64,000 bases of DNA from assembly GCA_902809825.1 (NCBI GenBank), contig LR778114.1, forward strand, positions 930,001-994,000, given 5' to 3'. Position numbers and translations under genes: made by a program. The notes below the pieces were generated by a model that ran no database searches, was not told where the DNA came from, and saw only the letters and a program-made list of their open reading frames with translations. Origin of the DNA: Candidatus Hydrogenisulfobacillus filiaventi (GTDB taxonomy: Bacteria > Bacillota > Sulfobacillia > Sulfobacillales > R501). Each line of letters begins with the position of its first letter. Position 1 is the stretch's first letter. Shown here in pieces: positions 56,142 through 64,000 of the stretch.

Positions 56142-57341
56142 ATGAGCACCGTGTACGTCGCCCCCACCCTGGAAAACCTGCTGGCGGCCCGGGCCGCCAG
56201 CCCTGCCCCCTTCCTGGTCACCGACCCCGAGGGGCCGGTCCTGAGCTATGTCTGGCTGGCGGCGGCGGTTGCGGACTGGTCGGCCGCCTTCGACCGGGCG
56301 GGGTTGGGGGCCGGTGGGCGATTGGCTCTGGTCCTGGCCCCGGGGCCGGCCTGGACGGTCGCCTATCTGGCGGCCCTGAACCGGGGCCTCCTGCTGGCGG
56401 CCCTGGATCCCGCCGCCCCGCCCTCCGGGAGTGGATAAGGCGGCTGGAGCCCCAGCTGGTGGTAGCCCAGCCGGGAGCGGCGATGGGGCGGTCGTGGCCG
56501 CAGGTGATCCTGGCCCCCACCGCCCTTCTGCCCCCGTCCCTGCCGCCGCGGGAAGCGGCTGGGGGCGGGGAGGAGGGGGTGCTGGTCTGCGCCGATCCGG
56601 AGGGCCCCTGGCGGCCGGTGCGGCTGTCGGCCAGTCAGCTGCTTTATGTTGCAGCCCGGATTGCCCGCCATCTGCATTTGGCGCCGGGGACAGCGGCTGG
56701 AGCGGCTATCCCCTCACCGCCCTGGAGTGACAGGTGACGGCGCTGCTGGCCACCCTGGTTGCGGGGGGCACCCTGGTGCTGGGCCCGTGGCGCCGGCTGG
56801 CCTCCCTGCGGCCGGCCCCCACCTGGGTGAACCTGCCGGCGGCCATGGGGAGACGGGGCCGGTGCTTCCGGGCCTCCGGCTGGTGCGGGTACCCTGGCGC
56901 CCGGGGGAGGGACGGCCGGCCCCGGACTGGGAGGCGCGTTGGGGCTGTCCGGTCCTTACCGCCTACGATGTGCCGGAAGCCGGGGGACAGGTGGCGGCGG
57001 AGGCGCTGCCGCCCGCTCCCCGCCGTCCCGGATCGGTCGGCCGTCCGCTGGGGGTGGCGGTGAGTGTGCACGATGCCGACGGCTGGGACCTGCCGCCGGG
57101 GGAGGAAGGGGAGGTGTGGGTCAACGGCCCTAGCGTGATCCACGCCTACTGGGGACAGACCTATGCCCGCCGGTTCCATCAGGGCTGGTTCCGCACCGGC
57201 GATCGGGGGTATCTGGATGCGGACGGCTATCTCTACCTCACGGGGCACCTGGGGGCGGACCTGCCGGCCTGGCTCCGCCGCGCCCAGCCCGCGCTGGAGC
57301 CGGCGCGCGGGCGCCCGCGGCCGGGCACGGTACCCGGCTGA
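56142..57341 (+). pseudogene. Shattered acyl-CoA synthetase/AMP-binding gene
   Basis: Pieces of one ANL-superfamily protein occur in order but in three frames. The segment 56142-56438 has LAAVADWSAAF-like adenylation N-terminal strands and LALVLAPGPAWTVAYLAALN. The segment 56459-56737 continues VLVCADPEGPWRPVRLSASQ. The segment 56734-56860 continues TALLATLVAGGTLVLGPW. A last frame to 57341 encodes GSVGRPLGVAVSVHDADG, GEVWVNGPSVIHAYW, and WFRTGDRGYLDADGYLYLTG, the conserved A8-type region. At least three frameshifts are needed, and the C-terminal lysine domain is missing. It is non-functional as read. Confidence 0.8.
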
Positions 57342-57350
57342 ATCCGGGGG

Positions 57351-57529
57351 TCAAAGGCGGAAGAACTGCCAGGCCCAGAGCCCCAGCAGCACCGCCACCG
57401 CCAGCTTGATGGCGGCGGTCGCGAGGCGCGTCAGCACCGCGCCCCGATGACCACCACCCCGGCCGCGATGAGGGCGCGGGTGACGAGCGGCAGGCGCAAC
57501 AGCGCCGGAATGAGTCCGTGGACGTTCAT
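57351..57529 (-). pseudogene. Small membrane protein split by a frameshift
   Basis: ATG 57529 (AAGGAG seven bases upstream) opens MNVHGLIPALLRLPLVTRAL and stops at 57431. An overlapping frame from GTG 57437 gives VLTRLATAAIKLAVAVLLGL and ends at 57351. Deleting two bases (a CG repeat in GCGCGG) joins them into one 59-residue protein with two helices. They could also be two coupled mini-genes. The ATG overlaps the yigZ stop, so it is the second gene of that unit. Confidence 0.5.
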
Positions 57530-58125
57530 GTGCGGTCTCCTTGGGGCGGGGTCGGGGGCAGGGCCTCCGCGAGGGCAGGAAACGCGTGCCATCCGCGGGC
57601 CAGCATCCGGCAGGCGGGATCGAGGGCGGTCAGACGGGTTTCCCATGCCCCGGCCTCGTCTTCCAGCACCCAGAGTCTCAGGGCCACCCCGCTGCCGAAC
57701 TCCGTTTCCGGCGAAAGCCCGGCGGCGGCCAGGCGCCGTTCCAGGTCGGGATAGGCGGCATAGGGCACGACCAGGGAGAGGAGGCATGCCGGGCGCCACT
57801 CGGCCAGCGGGGCGGTCGCCAGCGCCGCCTCCCGGTGGGCCCGGGCCAGACCGCCCCGCCCCAGCTTGATGCCGCCGAAGTAGCGCACCACCACCAGGCC
57901 GCTGAAGACGAGGTCGCGCTCGCGCAGGAGTTCCAGGAGGGGCGCGCCGGCGGTGCCGGCGGGTTCGTGGTCGTCGGTGGCGCGTTCCTGTCCGGGTTCA
58001 AGACGGTAGGCCCAGACATAGTGGCGGGCCCGCGGCCAGGCCTGCCGGCGCTCGTCAAGCCAGGCATCGAGACTCCCGGCGTCCTGGAGGTGCCGGGCGG
58101 CGGCGATGAACCGCGACCGCGACAC
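57526..58125 (-). CDS. yigZ: YigZ/IMPACT-family protein with damaged start
   Basis: A 199-residue reading of the UPF0029/IMPACT family, a translation-linked factor. SRSRFIAAARHL, the DDHEPAGTAGAPLLELL segment and VVVRYFGGIKLGRGGLARAH are typical. The strong ribosome site AGGAAGGAGG (about 58185-58194) is followed by GTG 58174-58176, then GCC and TGA. The third codon is thus a stop, while the conserved N-terminal sequence continues right after it. Only a GTG at 58125 can start the rest, without a good ribosome site, dropping about 17 residues. Function may be lost or reduced. Confidence 0.75.
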   Translation of the reverse strand: MSRSRFIAAARHLQDAGSLDAWLDERRQAWPRARHYVWAYRLEPGQERATDDHEPAGTAGAPLLELLRERDLVFSGLVVVRYFGGIKLGRGGLARAHREAALATAPLAEWRPACLLSLVVPYAAYPDLERRLAAAGLSPETEFGSGVALRLWVLEDEAGAWETRLTALDPACRMLARGWHAFPALAEALPPTPPQGDRT

Positions 58126-58321
58126 CTCGAGCCGGGTCTCCGGCGGATCCGCGAGCGGATCGACGGTTCAGGCCACGGCGGCTGCCTCCTTCCTCCGGCC
58201 CCATTTTACCAGAGGCGCCCCGCCAGCCGGCGGTTGAGGGCCGCCGGCTGGCGGAGCTACAATGGGAGCCGAAGCGAGCCGGCGGTCTGCCGCCGGCGCC
58301 AGAGGACGCAAGGAAGGGGAT

Positions 58322-58545
58322 CGGAACGTCTTCGGTGCGGCTCAGAGAGATCCCGCCGCGGCTGCAAGCGGGGTTGCCGGCCTGACGTTCAACCAGCCCC
58401 GGAGCGTTGCCCGCCGGGCCGAGCCCGCGGCGGCCGCCGCCGTTACCGGCAAGGAGGGACGTCCGCTTGCGGGCGGATGTCGGATGTCCGAATGGTGGTG
58501 GAACCACGGGCGATGCCCGTCCCCCGGCGGGGGCGGGCGTTTTTT
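58322..58545 (+). promoter_or_regulatory. T-box leader (threonine) with intrinsic terminator
   Basis: Stem I carries the AGAGAG element at 58344-58349 and a specifier ACC (58392-58394), a threonine codon followed by A and GGAG. The T-box GGTGGAACCACGGG lies at 58497-58510. The terminator stem pairs 58515-58525 with 58529-58538, followed by TTTTTT (58540-58545). Uncharged tRNA-Thr should stabilise the antiterminator and allow thrS expression. The leader looks complete although the gene behind it is broken. Stem I boundaries are by eye. Confidence 0.87.
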
Positions 58546-58575
58546 CGTGGACGGGGCCGGACCAGAGGAAGGGGA

Positions 58576-60436
58576 ATGATCGTGCATCCCATGGATGTGG
58601 AGGAGCGGCAGCAGATTTCGGTGGTGGTGGACGGGGAGCCGTATCAGGTCCGGAAGGGCACCCCGGCGCGGGAGGTGGTGCCGAACCTGCCCGACGACGT
58701 GATTGCGGCGGTGTTCAACGGCCGGCCGATCGACCTCGGGCGGCCGTTGGAGGAGGACGGGGAGCTCCAGCTCCTGACCTTCGGCTCCGAGACTGGCCGG
58801 CGGGTCTTCCGGCATTCGAGCGCCCATCTCCTGGCCCAGGCGGTCAAGCGCCTCTGGCCGGAGGCGGAGCTGGGGACCGGCCCGGCCCTGGAGGAGGGTT
58901 TCTATTACGACATCCGGCTCCCGGAAGGGGTTTTGGAACAGGATCTCGGACGGATCGAGGAGGCCATGGAGGCGATCCGCACCGAGAACCTGCCCATCGA
59001 GCGGTTGGAACTCTCGCGCGACGAGGCCCTGGCGCTTTTTGAGCAGCGTCATGAGCCGTTCAAGGTGGAGATCATCCGCCGCATCCCGGAAGGGACCCCC
59101 ATCACCGCCTACCGGCAGGGCGAGTTCATCGACCTCTGTGCAGGGCCGCACCTGCCCAGCACCGGCCGCATCCGGGCGGTGCGCCTCACCGGCGTCTCCG
59201 GGGCCTACTGGCGCGGGGAGGAAGGCAACCCCATGATGACCCGCATCTACGGGACCTCCTTCCCCGATCGCGAGTCCCTCGATGCCTACCTTTACCGGCT
59301 GGAGGAGGCCAAGCGGCGCGACCACCGCAAGCTCGGCCACCAGCTCGACCTCTTCAGCTTCCGGGAGGAGGCCCCGGGCTTCGTCTTCTGGCACCCCCGC
59401 GGCCACCGCATCTACCGCACCTTGGAGGCGTTTTCGCGGGCGTTGCAGGAACCGCGGGGCTACCAGGAGGTCGCCACCCCCTGGATCTACCGGGTGGGCC
59501 TCTGGCAGCAGAGCGGGCACTGGGACCACTACCGCGACAACATGTTCGTCATGGAGCGGGAGGACGAGCTTTTAGGCGCAAAGCCCATGAACTGTCCCGG
59601 CCACTGCCTGCTCTTCTAAGGAGACTGTGCGGTCCTATCGCGATCTGCCGCTCCGCTACGCGGAGTACGGGCCTCTGTCCCGCTATGAGCGTTCGGGTAC
59701 CCTGCACGGACTCTTGCGGGTCCGGGGTATGCACCAAGACGATGCCCACCTGTTCTGCCGGGAGGACCAGATCGGGGCGGAGATGAACGGGGTGCTGGAG
59801 CTGGTCGACATCGTCTACCGCGCCTTCGACATGCCCTATTAGGTGGTGCTCTCCACCCGTCCTGACGACTACATGGGCGAACTGGCGCTCTGGAACAAGG
59901 CTGAGGCCCAGCTGGCGGCTGTGCTGGAGGAACGGGGGCTGCCCTACCAGCTGAATCCCAAGGACGGCGCCTTTTATGGGCCTAAGCTCGACTTTTACGC
60001 CGTCGACGCCCTGGGACGGCGCTGGCAGTGCGCCACCGCCCAGCTCGACTTCCAGCTGCCGGTGCAGTTCGACTTGAGCTACGTCGACCAGGACGGGGAA
60101 TCCAAACGGCCGGTGATGATCCACCGTGCCATCATGGGAACCCTGGAGCGCTTTGCCCGCAGGGTGGTCCAGGACCTGGTGGCGGTGGGCGTGCGGGCGG
60201 AGGCCGACTTCCGCAACCAAAAGATGGGCTACAAGATCCGGGAAGCTCAGCTCATGAAGGTACCGCGGATGTTGGTGGTGGGGGCTAAAGAGGTTGAATC
60301 GGGTACGGTGGCGGTGCGCTCCCGAGAGGACGGTGACCTCGGGTACTTCCCCTGGCCGGACTACCGGGAAGTGCTGGTGCAGGAAGGGCGCATGCCGCTG
60401 AATAGAAAGCTTTTGGGAATTATAAGCATGTGTTAA
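58576..60436 (+). pseudogene. thrS: thrS pseudogene (threonine-tRNA ligase)
   Basis: The frame starts at ATG 58576 with a TGS domain, the editing domain (HSSAHLLAQAVKRLWPEAEL, later LCAGPHLPSTG) and class II motif 1. It breaks after [14 protein letters not shown] at 59617-59619, where a TAA replaces ...[13 protein letters not shown]; adding the dinucleotide TC would restore it. The next part runs to a TAG at 59840-59842 inside FDMPY*VVLSTRPDD, where the family usually has an amino acid. After GTLERF about 34 residues of the expected anticodon-domain start are missing in frame. At least three lesions make it non-functional. A working synthetase must be encoded elsewhere. Confidence 0.88.
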
Positions 60437-60470
60437 AGAGACCTATCCCCAGGATGGGTCTCTTTGTTTT
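60435..60470 (+). terminator. Intrinsic terminator of thrS
   Basis: AAAGAGACC (60435-60443) pairs with GGTCTCTTT (60457-60465), extended by ATCC/GGAT around a CCA loop, then GTTTT. The stem begins within the TAA of thrS. Confidence 0.9.
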
Positions 60471-61450
60471 GGGCGCCGGGCTATGGATTAGGCAGCCAGG
60501 TTTGCATTTCCGGGCCCTCAAGCCGATCCAGGAAATCCGGCCCCGCCGAAACCCCAGGCGCGCCTCTGGAACGGGAATGGAATTGCCGGCATCTGCCTCT
60601 TCGCCACTTCGGCTCTGGGTTGCAAGCGATCAATCTGCTGGTTGACGATTTCTAGCCGGCCGAGACGGTGGGGGGCATTCATTGACCGCGGTCTAAAGAT
60701 TTACGGGAGGTCGCCCCGCGCGGGCCCCTGTTGCCTCCGGTCTTCACGCTGTCGGGGCCGGAGACCCGCCTTATCCGGCGCGCATTTGCCGGTAGCTGGG
60801 GGATGGCTAGGTTCCCTGGTGACCACCTCAGGGTTGTATCAGCGGAGGATCCTTCGATCGTGTAGCCATAATGGCAGGAACCCTTGCTTACCAGGGTGTG
60901 GACCAGTGGACTGCAGGGCTGTTGCGGCCCGTATTAACGGGAAATACTTTCGTGCATTTGTAGGTCTCTCCCGGCCTCGAGATAACAGATTAGTACCGTC
61001 CCAAAGGAGAAAGGTCCAAAATCTAGATGTAAAGCACCAATAGCTTTGCGTGTTGTGGAAGTGCGCCGGTGAGCCATGAGAGGGTTCTAGGATGCTACTG
61101 ATAGGGAGCCGGTTCCAAATGACCATTCTGGCGAGGCCGGGATTCCAGGCAATCATAGTACTTAAAGAACTATTACCGGTCACCGGTTCTGCCTCGGCAT
61201 AGACCGGAAACACTACGAACCGCGGCAATAAAGCCTTGCCCGGACCCAGCATCCGGGCACCAGCGCCACTCGGCACTAGAGGGAAGGGCACTAGCACCCT
61301 AATGTAATACAGGATCATTTTGTAACATGTGGTGGTGGAGGGTGATAACGCTATCAAAAGGTCAGCGCGCTGCAAGTTGATGGTGAGTCAGACAAGGCAT
61401 TTATTATTCATCCGGTGCTGGTGAGGGATGAAGGAGGCGGCATAGCTATC
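60471..61450. other. About 980 bases of lower-GC DNA without a credible gene
   Basis: GC content drops visibly from about 60.5 kb onward and stays low to the window end. All frames here are broken or lack family resemblance. The longest (minus strand, 60839-61375, 178 codons) looks random. Near the right end TTGTAA (61320-61325) and TGATAA are 17 bases apart, and GATAACGCTATC is a near-palindrome, so the molybdoenzyme promoter may be at 61320-61350. I see no transposase or clear terminal repeats. Confidence 0.5.
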
Positions 61451-64000
61451 ATGAAGGTCTGGATGACCAGAAGGGATTTCGTCAAAACTTCTGCAATGAT
61501 CGGAGCCGGACTGACGGTATTGGGACCGCGTACCCTGGAAAAAGTGGTGCGCGCTGAGTCCTCCAGTCCTGATGAGTACAAGGCATGGGCGCCGAATATT
61601 TGTACGATGTGCGCAAGTGGATGTGGGGTGGTTGTTCAGACAAAAGGTCAGGGATCCGGTAAGCGGGCACTCAAGATCGATGGTAATCCCTTGGACCCTT
61701 TTAACCAGGGACGGATTTGCCCGCGTGGTCAGTCCGGCCTTCGTTTAGCCTACTACCCAGAACGCATTACGACGCCTCTTATCAGGGTACCGGGCAGCAA
61801 ACGGGGGGAATGGCGGTTTAGGGCTGCGAGTTGGGATGAGGCCTACCGGTACATTCAGGACAAGATAACCGCCAACAACATTAAACGACACGAGATGGGT
61901 ATCGCGGCAGGCTGGGTGATCTGCGCGTATTATCGTCCTGAGGTAGTGTCGTTTGCAATGTCGATCGGGATGCCAAACATTTATGGTACCCCGATGCAGC
62001 CCTGTGTAACAGGCAGCCATTTCGGGTCTGACACACTGACGGGAAACTTCAACATTCATGATGAGGTGCAGGCGGACTATGAGAACGCTAAGTATTTTAT
62101 AGCGTTTGGCAACAACTCCAGTTTTGCAGGTATATCCACCGGACGCGGCCTGCGGTTCGCGCGAGGCATGCGGGATAACGGTACAAAAGTCGTGATCGTG
62201 GATCCGCGGATGTCGGAGGCAGCGGCGCACGCGGACGAGTGGGTGCCGATTCGGCCTGGGACTGACCTAGCGTTGGCGTTGGCAATGGCGAACGTGATAG
62301 TTACAAATCGGTATTATGACGCTCCCTATCTTGCTAAATATAGCAACATGCCGTTTTTGGTAGACGCATCTGGTCCTTTTCCCCAGCTGATGATGGACGT
62401 TGACCCGAAGACACAAATGCCGACGCGCTTTTACGTTTTTGACGAAACCAGGCAAACGGTCGTGCCGGTTCCAGGCATGTTCGGCCGCAATCAGGTTGAT
62501 GTAAATGGAGTTGAAGTAATCCCCGCGCTGACGGTGCCAGCGGGCACGACTGCGCAAGGCAAGAAGGTTCTCACGGTTTTTCAAGTTCTTCAGGAAAGGC
62601 TAAAGGCCTACACCCCGGAATGGGCTGCCGATATTACCGCGCTTCCGGCCGCCCAAATCCGTCATATTGCGGAAGAGTTCGGCCAGACCCGCCCTGCGCT
62701 TGTGGAGCCGGGATGGCATGATGGAAGGTATCCGAACTCTGTCATGCTTCGGCGGACGTTGGCCCTGCTGCAACTGCTGGTCGGGGGGTATGATGTCCCC
62801 GGCGGATGGGTCTTTTCCGGCAGCTATCACGAGGACATGGCAAATATGATGAAGTATCTGGCCGGTGGCGGCGACCTGGCAAAGTATCCCCCCATGGCGA
62901 TTCCTGGCATTACTAGTCCTATGGGCGTTATGAACATGTTCTCAGATCCGTCGTTCTGGCCCGAGGGGTTCCCCCAAATAACTACGGCGTGGTCGGAACA
63001 GGAAGTAAAAGCCGGACGGGATCCCGTCGCCTTTCCATTGTTCACCAACGTGGGTTGGGACGCAGCCATTGACGGGCGGCTGCAATGGAAAGGGCAGCCG
63101 TATCGGCTCCGGGCTATTTGGATGTACCAAGCCAATCCGGTCAGAAACGCTATGAGCGCGGCGAAGTGGCAGGAAATGCTGTCCAACCCCAACTTGCCGC
63201 TGGTGGTGGCGATTGACATTGCGCCCAATGACAGTAACATCTACGCCGACGTCATCCTCCCCGACCAGGTCTATCTGGAAAAAGAGGACGAGTTATTCGA
63301 TCTCGGGCATTCGCATCAGGTCGGAGTCCGCATGCGCGTGCCGGCTTTAGAGCCTCCCAAGGACACCCGGCCCGCGCTTGATATCCTTGCCCAGATGGCC
63401 GCGATGCTACATGGCGACTGGGCTGGTACGCTTGCCATGGTGCGCGGTTGGGACGCTAACCAGGTGCGCCATGCAGTGCAAAAAGCGCTGAATACGGGTA
63501 AGTCGGTAACCCTGGCCATTCAGCAGTACCAGATTCGCAGCAAGGCCAAGGAGTGGGGGGTGAACCCGCAGGCCTTGGAGGCCGAACTTAGGAAGAATGG
63601 CCTGGTGGTGCACGAACAGGCCAGTGAGGTACTTGCGAAGTGGGCAATGCCGGAGAAACTGCCGGTTCCCACGATATCGGGGAGATTGGAGGCCTATTCG
63701 CTGGTGTTGGCCGGCTTTGTCCGACAGTACGGTTACAAGCCGGAGTGGGATCCGCTGGTTACGTTCGTGGAGCCGAACTGGAAGCCTGGGGAGGGCCTGC
63801 ATCCTCGGCTGCAGGGGAACGAGTTCTTTTTCGCCTACGGCAAAACACCTTTGCAGTCTCACTGCGCCACGCTGAATAACGACCTGTTAGTGAGCCTTAG
63901 CGAGCTGCGGCGTGACCAAATAACGGGAATCTGGCTTCATTCCAAGGCTGCGCAGCGGCTTGGCATCAAGAACGGAGACAAGATCCTGCTCACTAACCAG
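61451..64000 (+). CDS. Tat-exported molybdopterin oxidoreductase (PsrA/PhsA/TtrA-type), 3' end outside
   Basis: An uninterrupted frame of 850 codons from ATG 61451 that runs off the window. The N-terminus has TRRDFVK, a twin-arginine export signal, then a short hydrophobic stretch to residue 35. A [4Fe-4S] site is formed by Cys51, Cys54, Cys58 and Cys90. Cys185 in QPCVTG is a likely molybdenum ligand, as in the sulfur-compound reductase branch (polysulfide, thiosulfate, tetrathionate, sulfur). IDIAPNDSNIYADVILPDQ and the C-terminal cofactor domain (GIKNGDKILL) complete the outline. An alternative ATG is at 61463. AAGGAGG lies about 14 bases upstream. The gene is much less GC-rich than its neighbours, suggesting transfer. 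Partner FeS and membrane subunits would be expected downstream. Confidence 0.85.
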   Translation, partial: MKVWMTRRDFVKTSAMIGAGLTVLGPRTLEKVVRAESSSPDEYKAWAPNICTMCASGCGVVVQTKGQGSGKRALKIDGNPLDPFNQGRICPRGQSGLRLAYYPERITTPLIRVPGSKRGEWRFRAASWDEAYRYIQDKITANNIKRHEMGIAAGWVICAYYRPEVVSFAMSIGMPNIYGTPMQPCVTGSHFGSDTLTGNFNIHDEVQADYENAKYFIAFGNNSSFAGISTGRGLRFARGMRDNGTKVVIVDPRMSEAAAHADEWVPIRPGTDLALALAMANVIVTNRYYDAPYLAKYSNMPFLVDASGPFPQLMMDVDPKTQMPTRFYVFDETRQTVVPVPGMFGRNQVDVNGVEVIPALTVPAGTTAQGKKVLTVFQVLQERLKAYTPEWAADITALPAAQIRHIAEEFGQTRPALVEPGWHDGRYPNSVMLRRTLALLQLLVGGYDVPGGWVFSGSYHEDMANMMKYLAGGGDLAKYPPMAIPGITSPMGVMNMFSDPSFWPEGFPQITTAWSEQEVKAGRDPVAFPLFTNVGWDAAIDGRLQWKGQPYRLRAIWMYQANPVRNAMSAAKWQEMLSNPNLPLVVAIDIAPNDSNIYADVILPDQVYLEKEDELFDLGHSHQVGVRMRVPALEPPKDTRPALDILAQMAAMLHGDWAGTLAMVRGWDANQVRHAVQKALNTGKSVTLAIQQYQIRSKAKEWGVNPQALEAELRKNGLVVHEQASEVLAKWAMPEKLPVPTISGRLEAYSLVLAGFVRQYGYKPEWDPLVTFVEPNWKPGEGLHPRLQGNEFFFAYGKTPLQSHCATLNNDLLVSLSELRRDQITGIWLHSKAAQRLGIKNGDKILLTNQ

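Noticed and set aside
60839-61375. A 178-codon minus-strand frame in the low-GC desert
   Set aside because: No family resemblance, no ribosome site, and a random-looking sequence.

Overview
The window is very GC-rich chromosomal DNA (third codon positions nearly all G or C) from a Gram-positive, endospore-forming member of the Bacillota. Support comes from a PyrR-type pyrimidine operon, a threonine T-box leader, remA, rqcH, a CotF-type coat protein, a YIEGIA/capping-subunit pair, and a menaquinol:cytochrome c reductase built like that of Bacillus (Rieske, b6, and subunit IV fused to cytochrome c). The base composition, the sulfide:quinone-reductase-like remnant and the sulfur-type molybdoenzyme at the right edge suggest a Sulfobacillus/Thermaerobacter-like thermophile or acidophile. 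That placement is inference.

Layout. 1-3960: the end of an RluA-type pseudouridine synthase, an MscS-type channel (minus) and an exported GH31 glycosidase close to sulfoquinovosidases. 3930-14260: a complete UMP operon, pyrR-pyrB-pyrC-carA-carB-pyrK-pyrD-pyrF-pyrE, behind a PyrR attenuator, with most genes overlapping. 14257-23161: rqcH, a LysR/MFS divergent pair, a small signal-like protein with pyk, a D-amino-acid transaminase, trmL and a cation exchanger. 23456-25506: qcrABC with a terminator. 25614-34339: an endonuclease III relative, a creatininase-like protein, an aminotransferase, murD, typA and a DnaE polymerase with a dead PHP domain. 34415-42423: membrane proteins, the YIEGIA operon, CorA, a Nudix hydrolase, TetR, and a P-type Ca2+ ATPase. 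42728-50876: a secreted repeat protein, a 3D-domain protein, dapF, DedA, the remA-rpoZ-coaBC-priA operon from a canonical sigma-A promoter, and a coat F protein. 51208-52122: a small Flp/TadE-like cluster.

52.6-60.4 kb is unlike the rest: five of the seven recognisable genes are clearly or probably broken. They are a truncated, frameshifted cydB; a frameshifted SQR/NDH-2-like flavoprotein; a shattered acyl-CoA-synthetase-like gene; yigZ with a stop at what looks like its third codon, followed by a possibly frameshifted mini-protein; and a thrS with a frameshift, a nonsense codon and an in-frame deletion that still has an intact-looking T-box leader and terminator. Next come about 1 kb of lower-GC DNA without a credible gene and the start of a lower-GC Tat-exported molybdopterin oxidoreductase that runs off the window. 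This looks like a decaying, exchange-prone region bordering an acquired sulfur-respiration locus, although consensus errors in the sequence could explain some single-base frameshifts.
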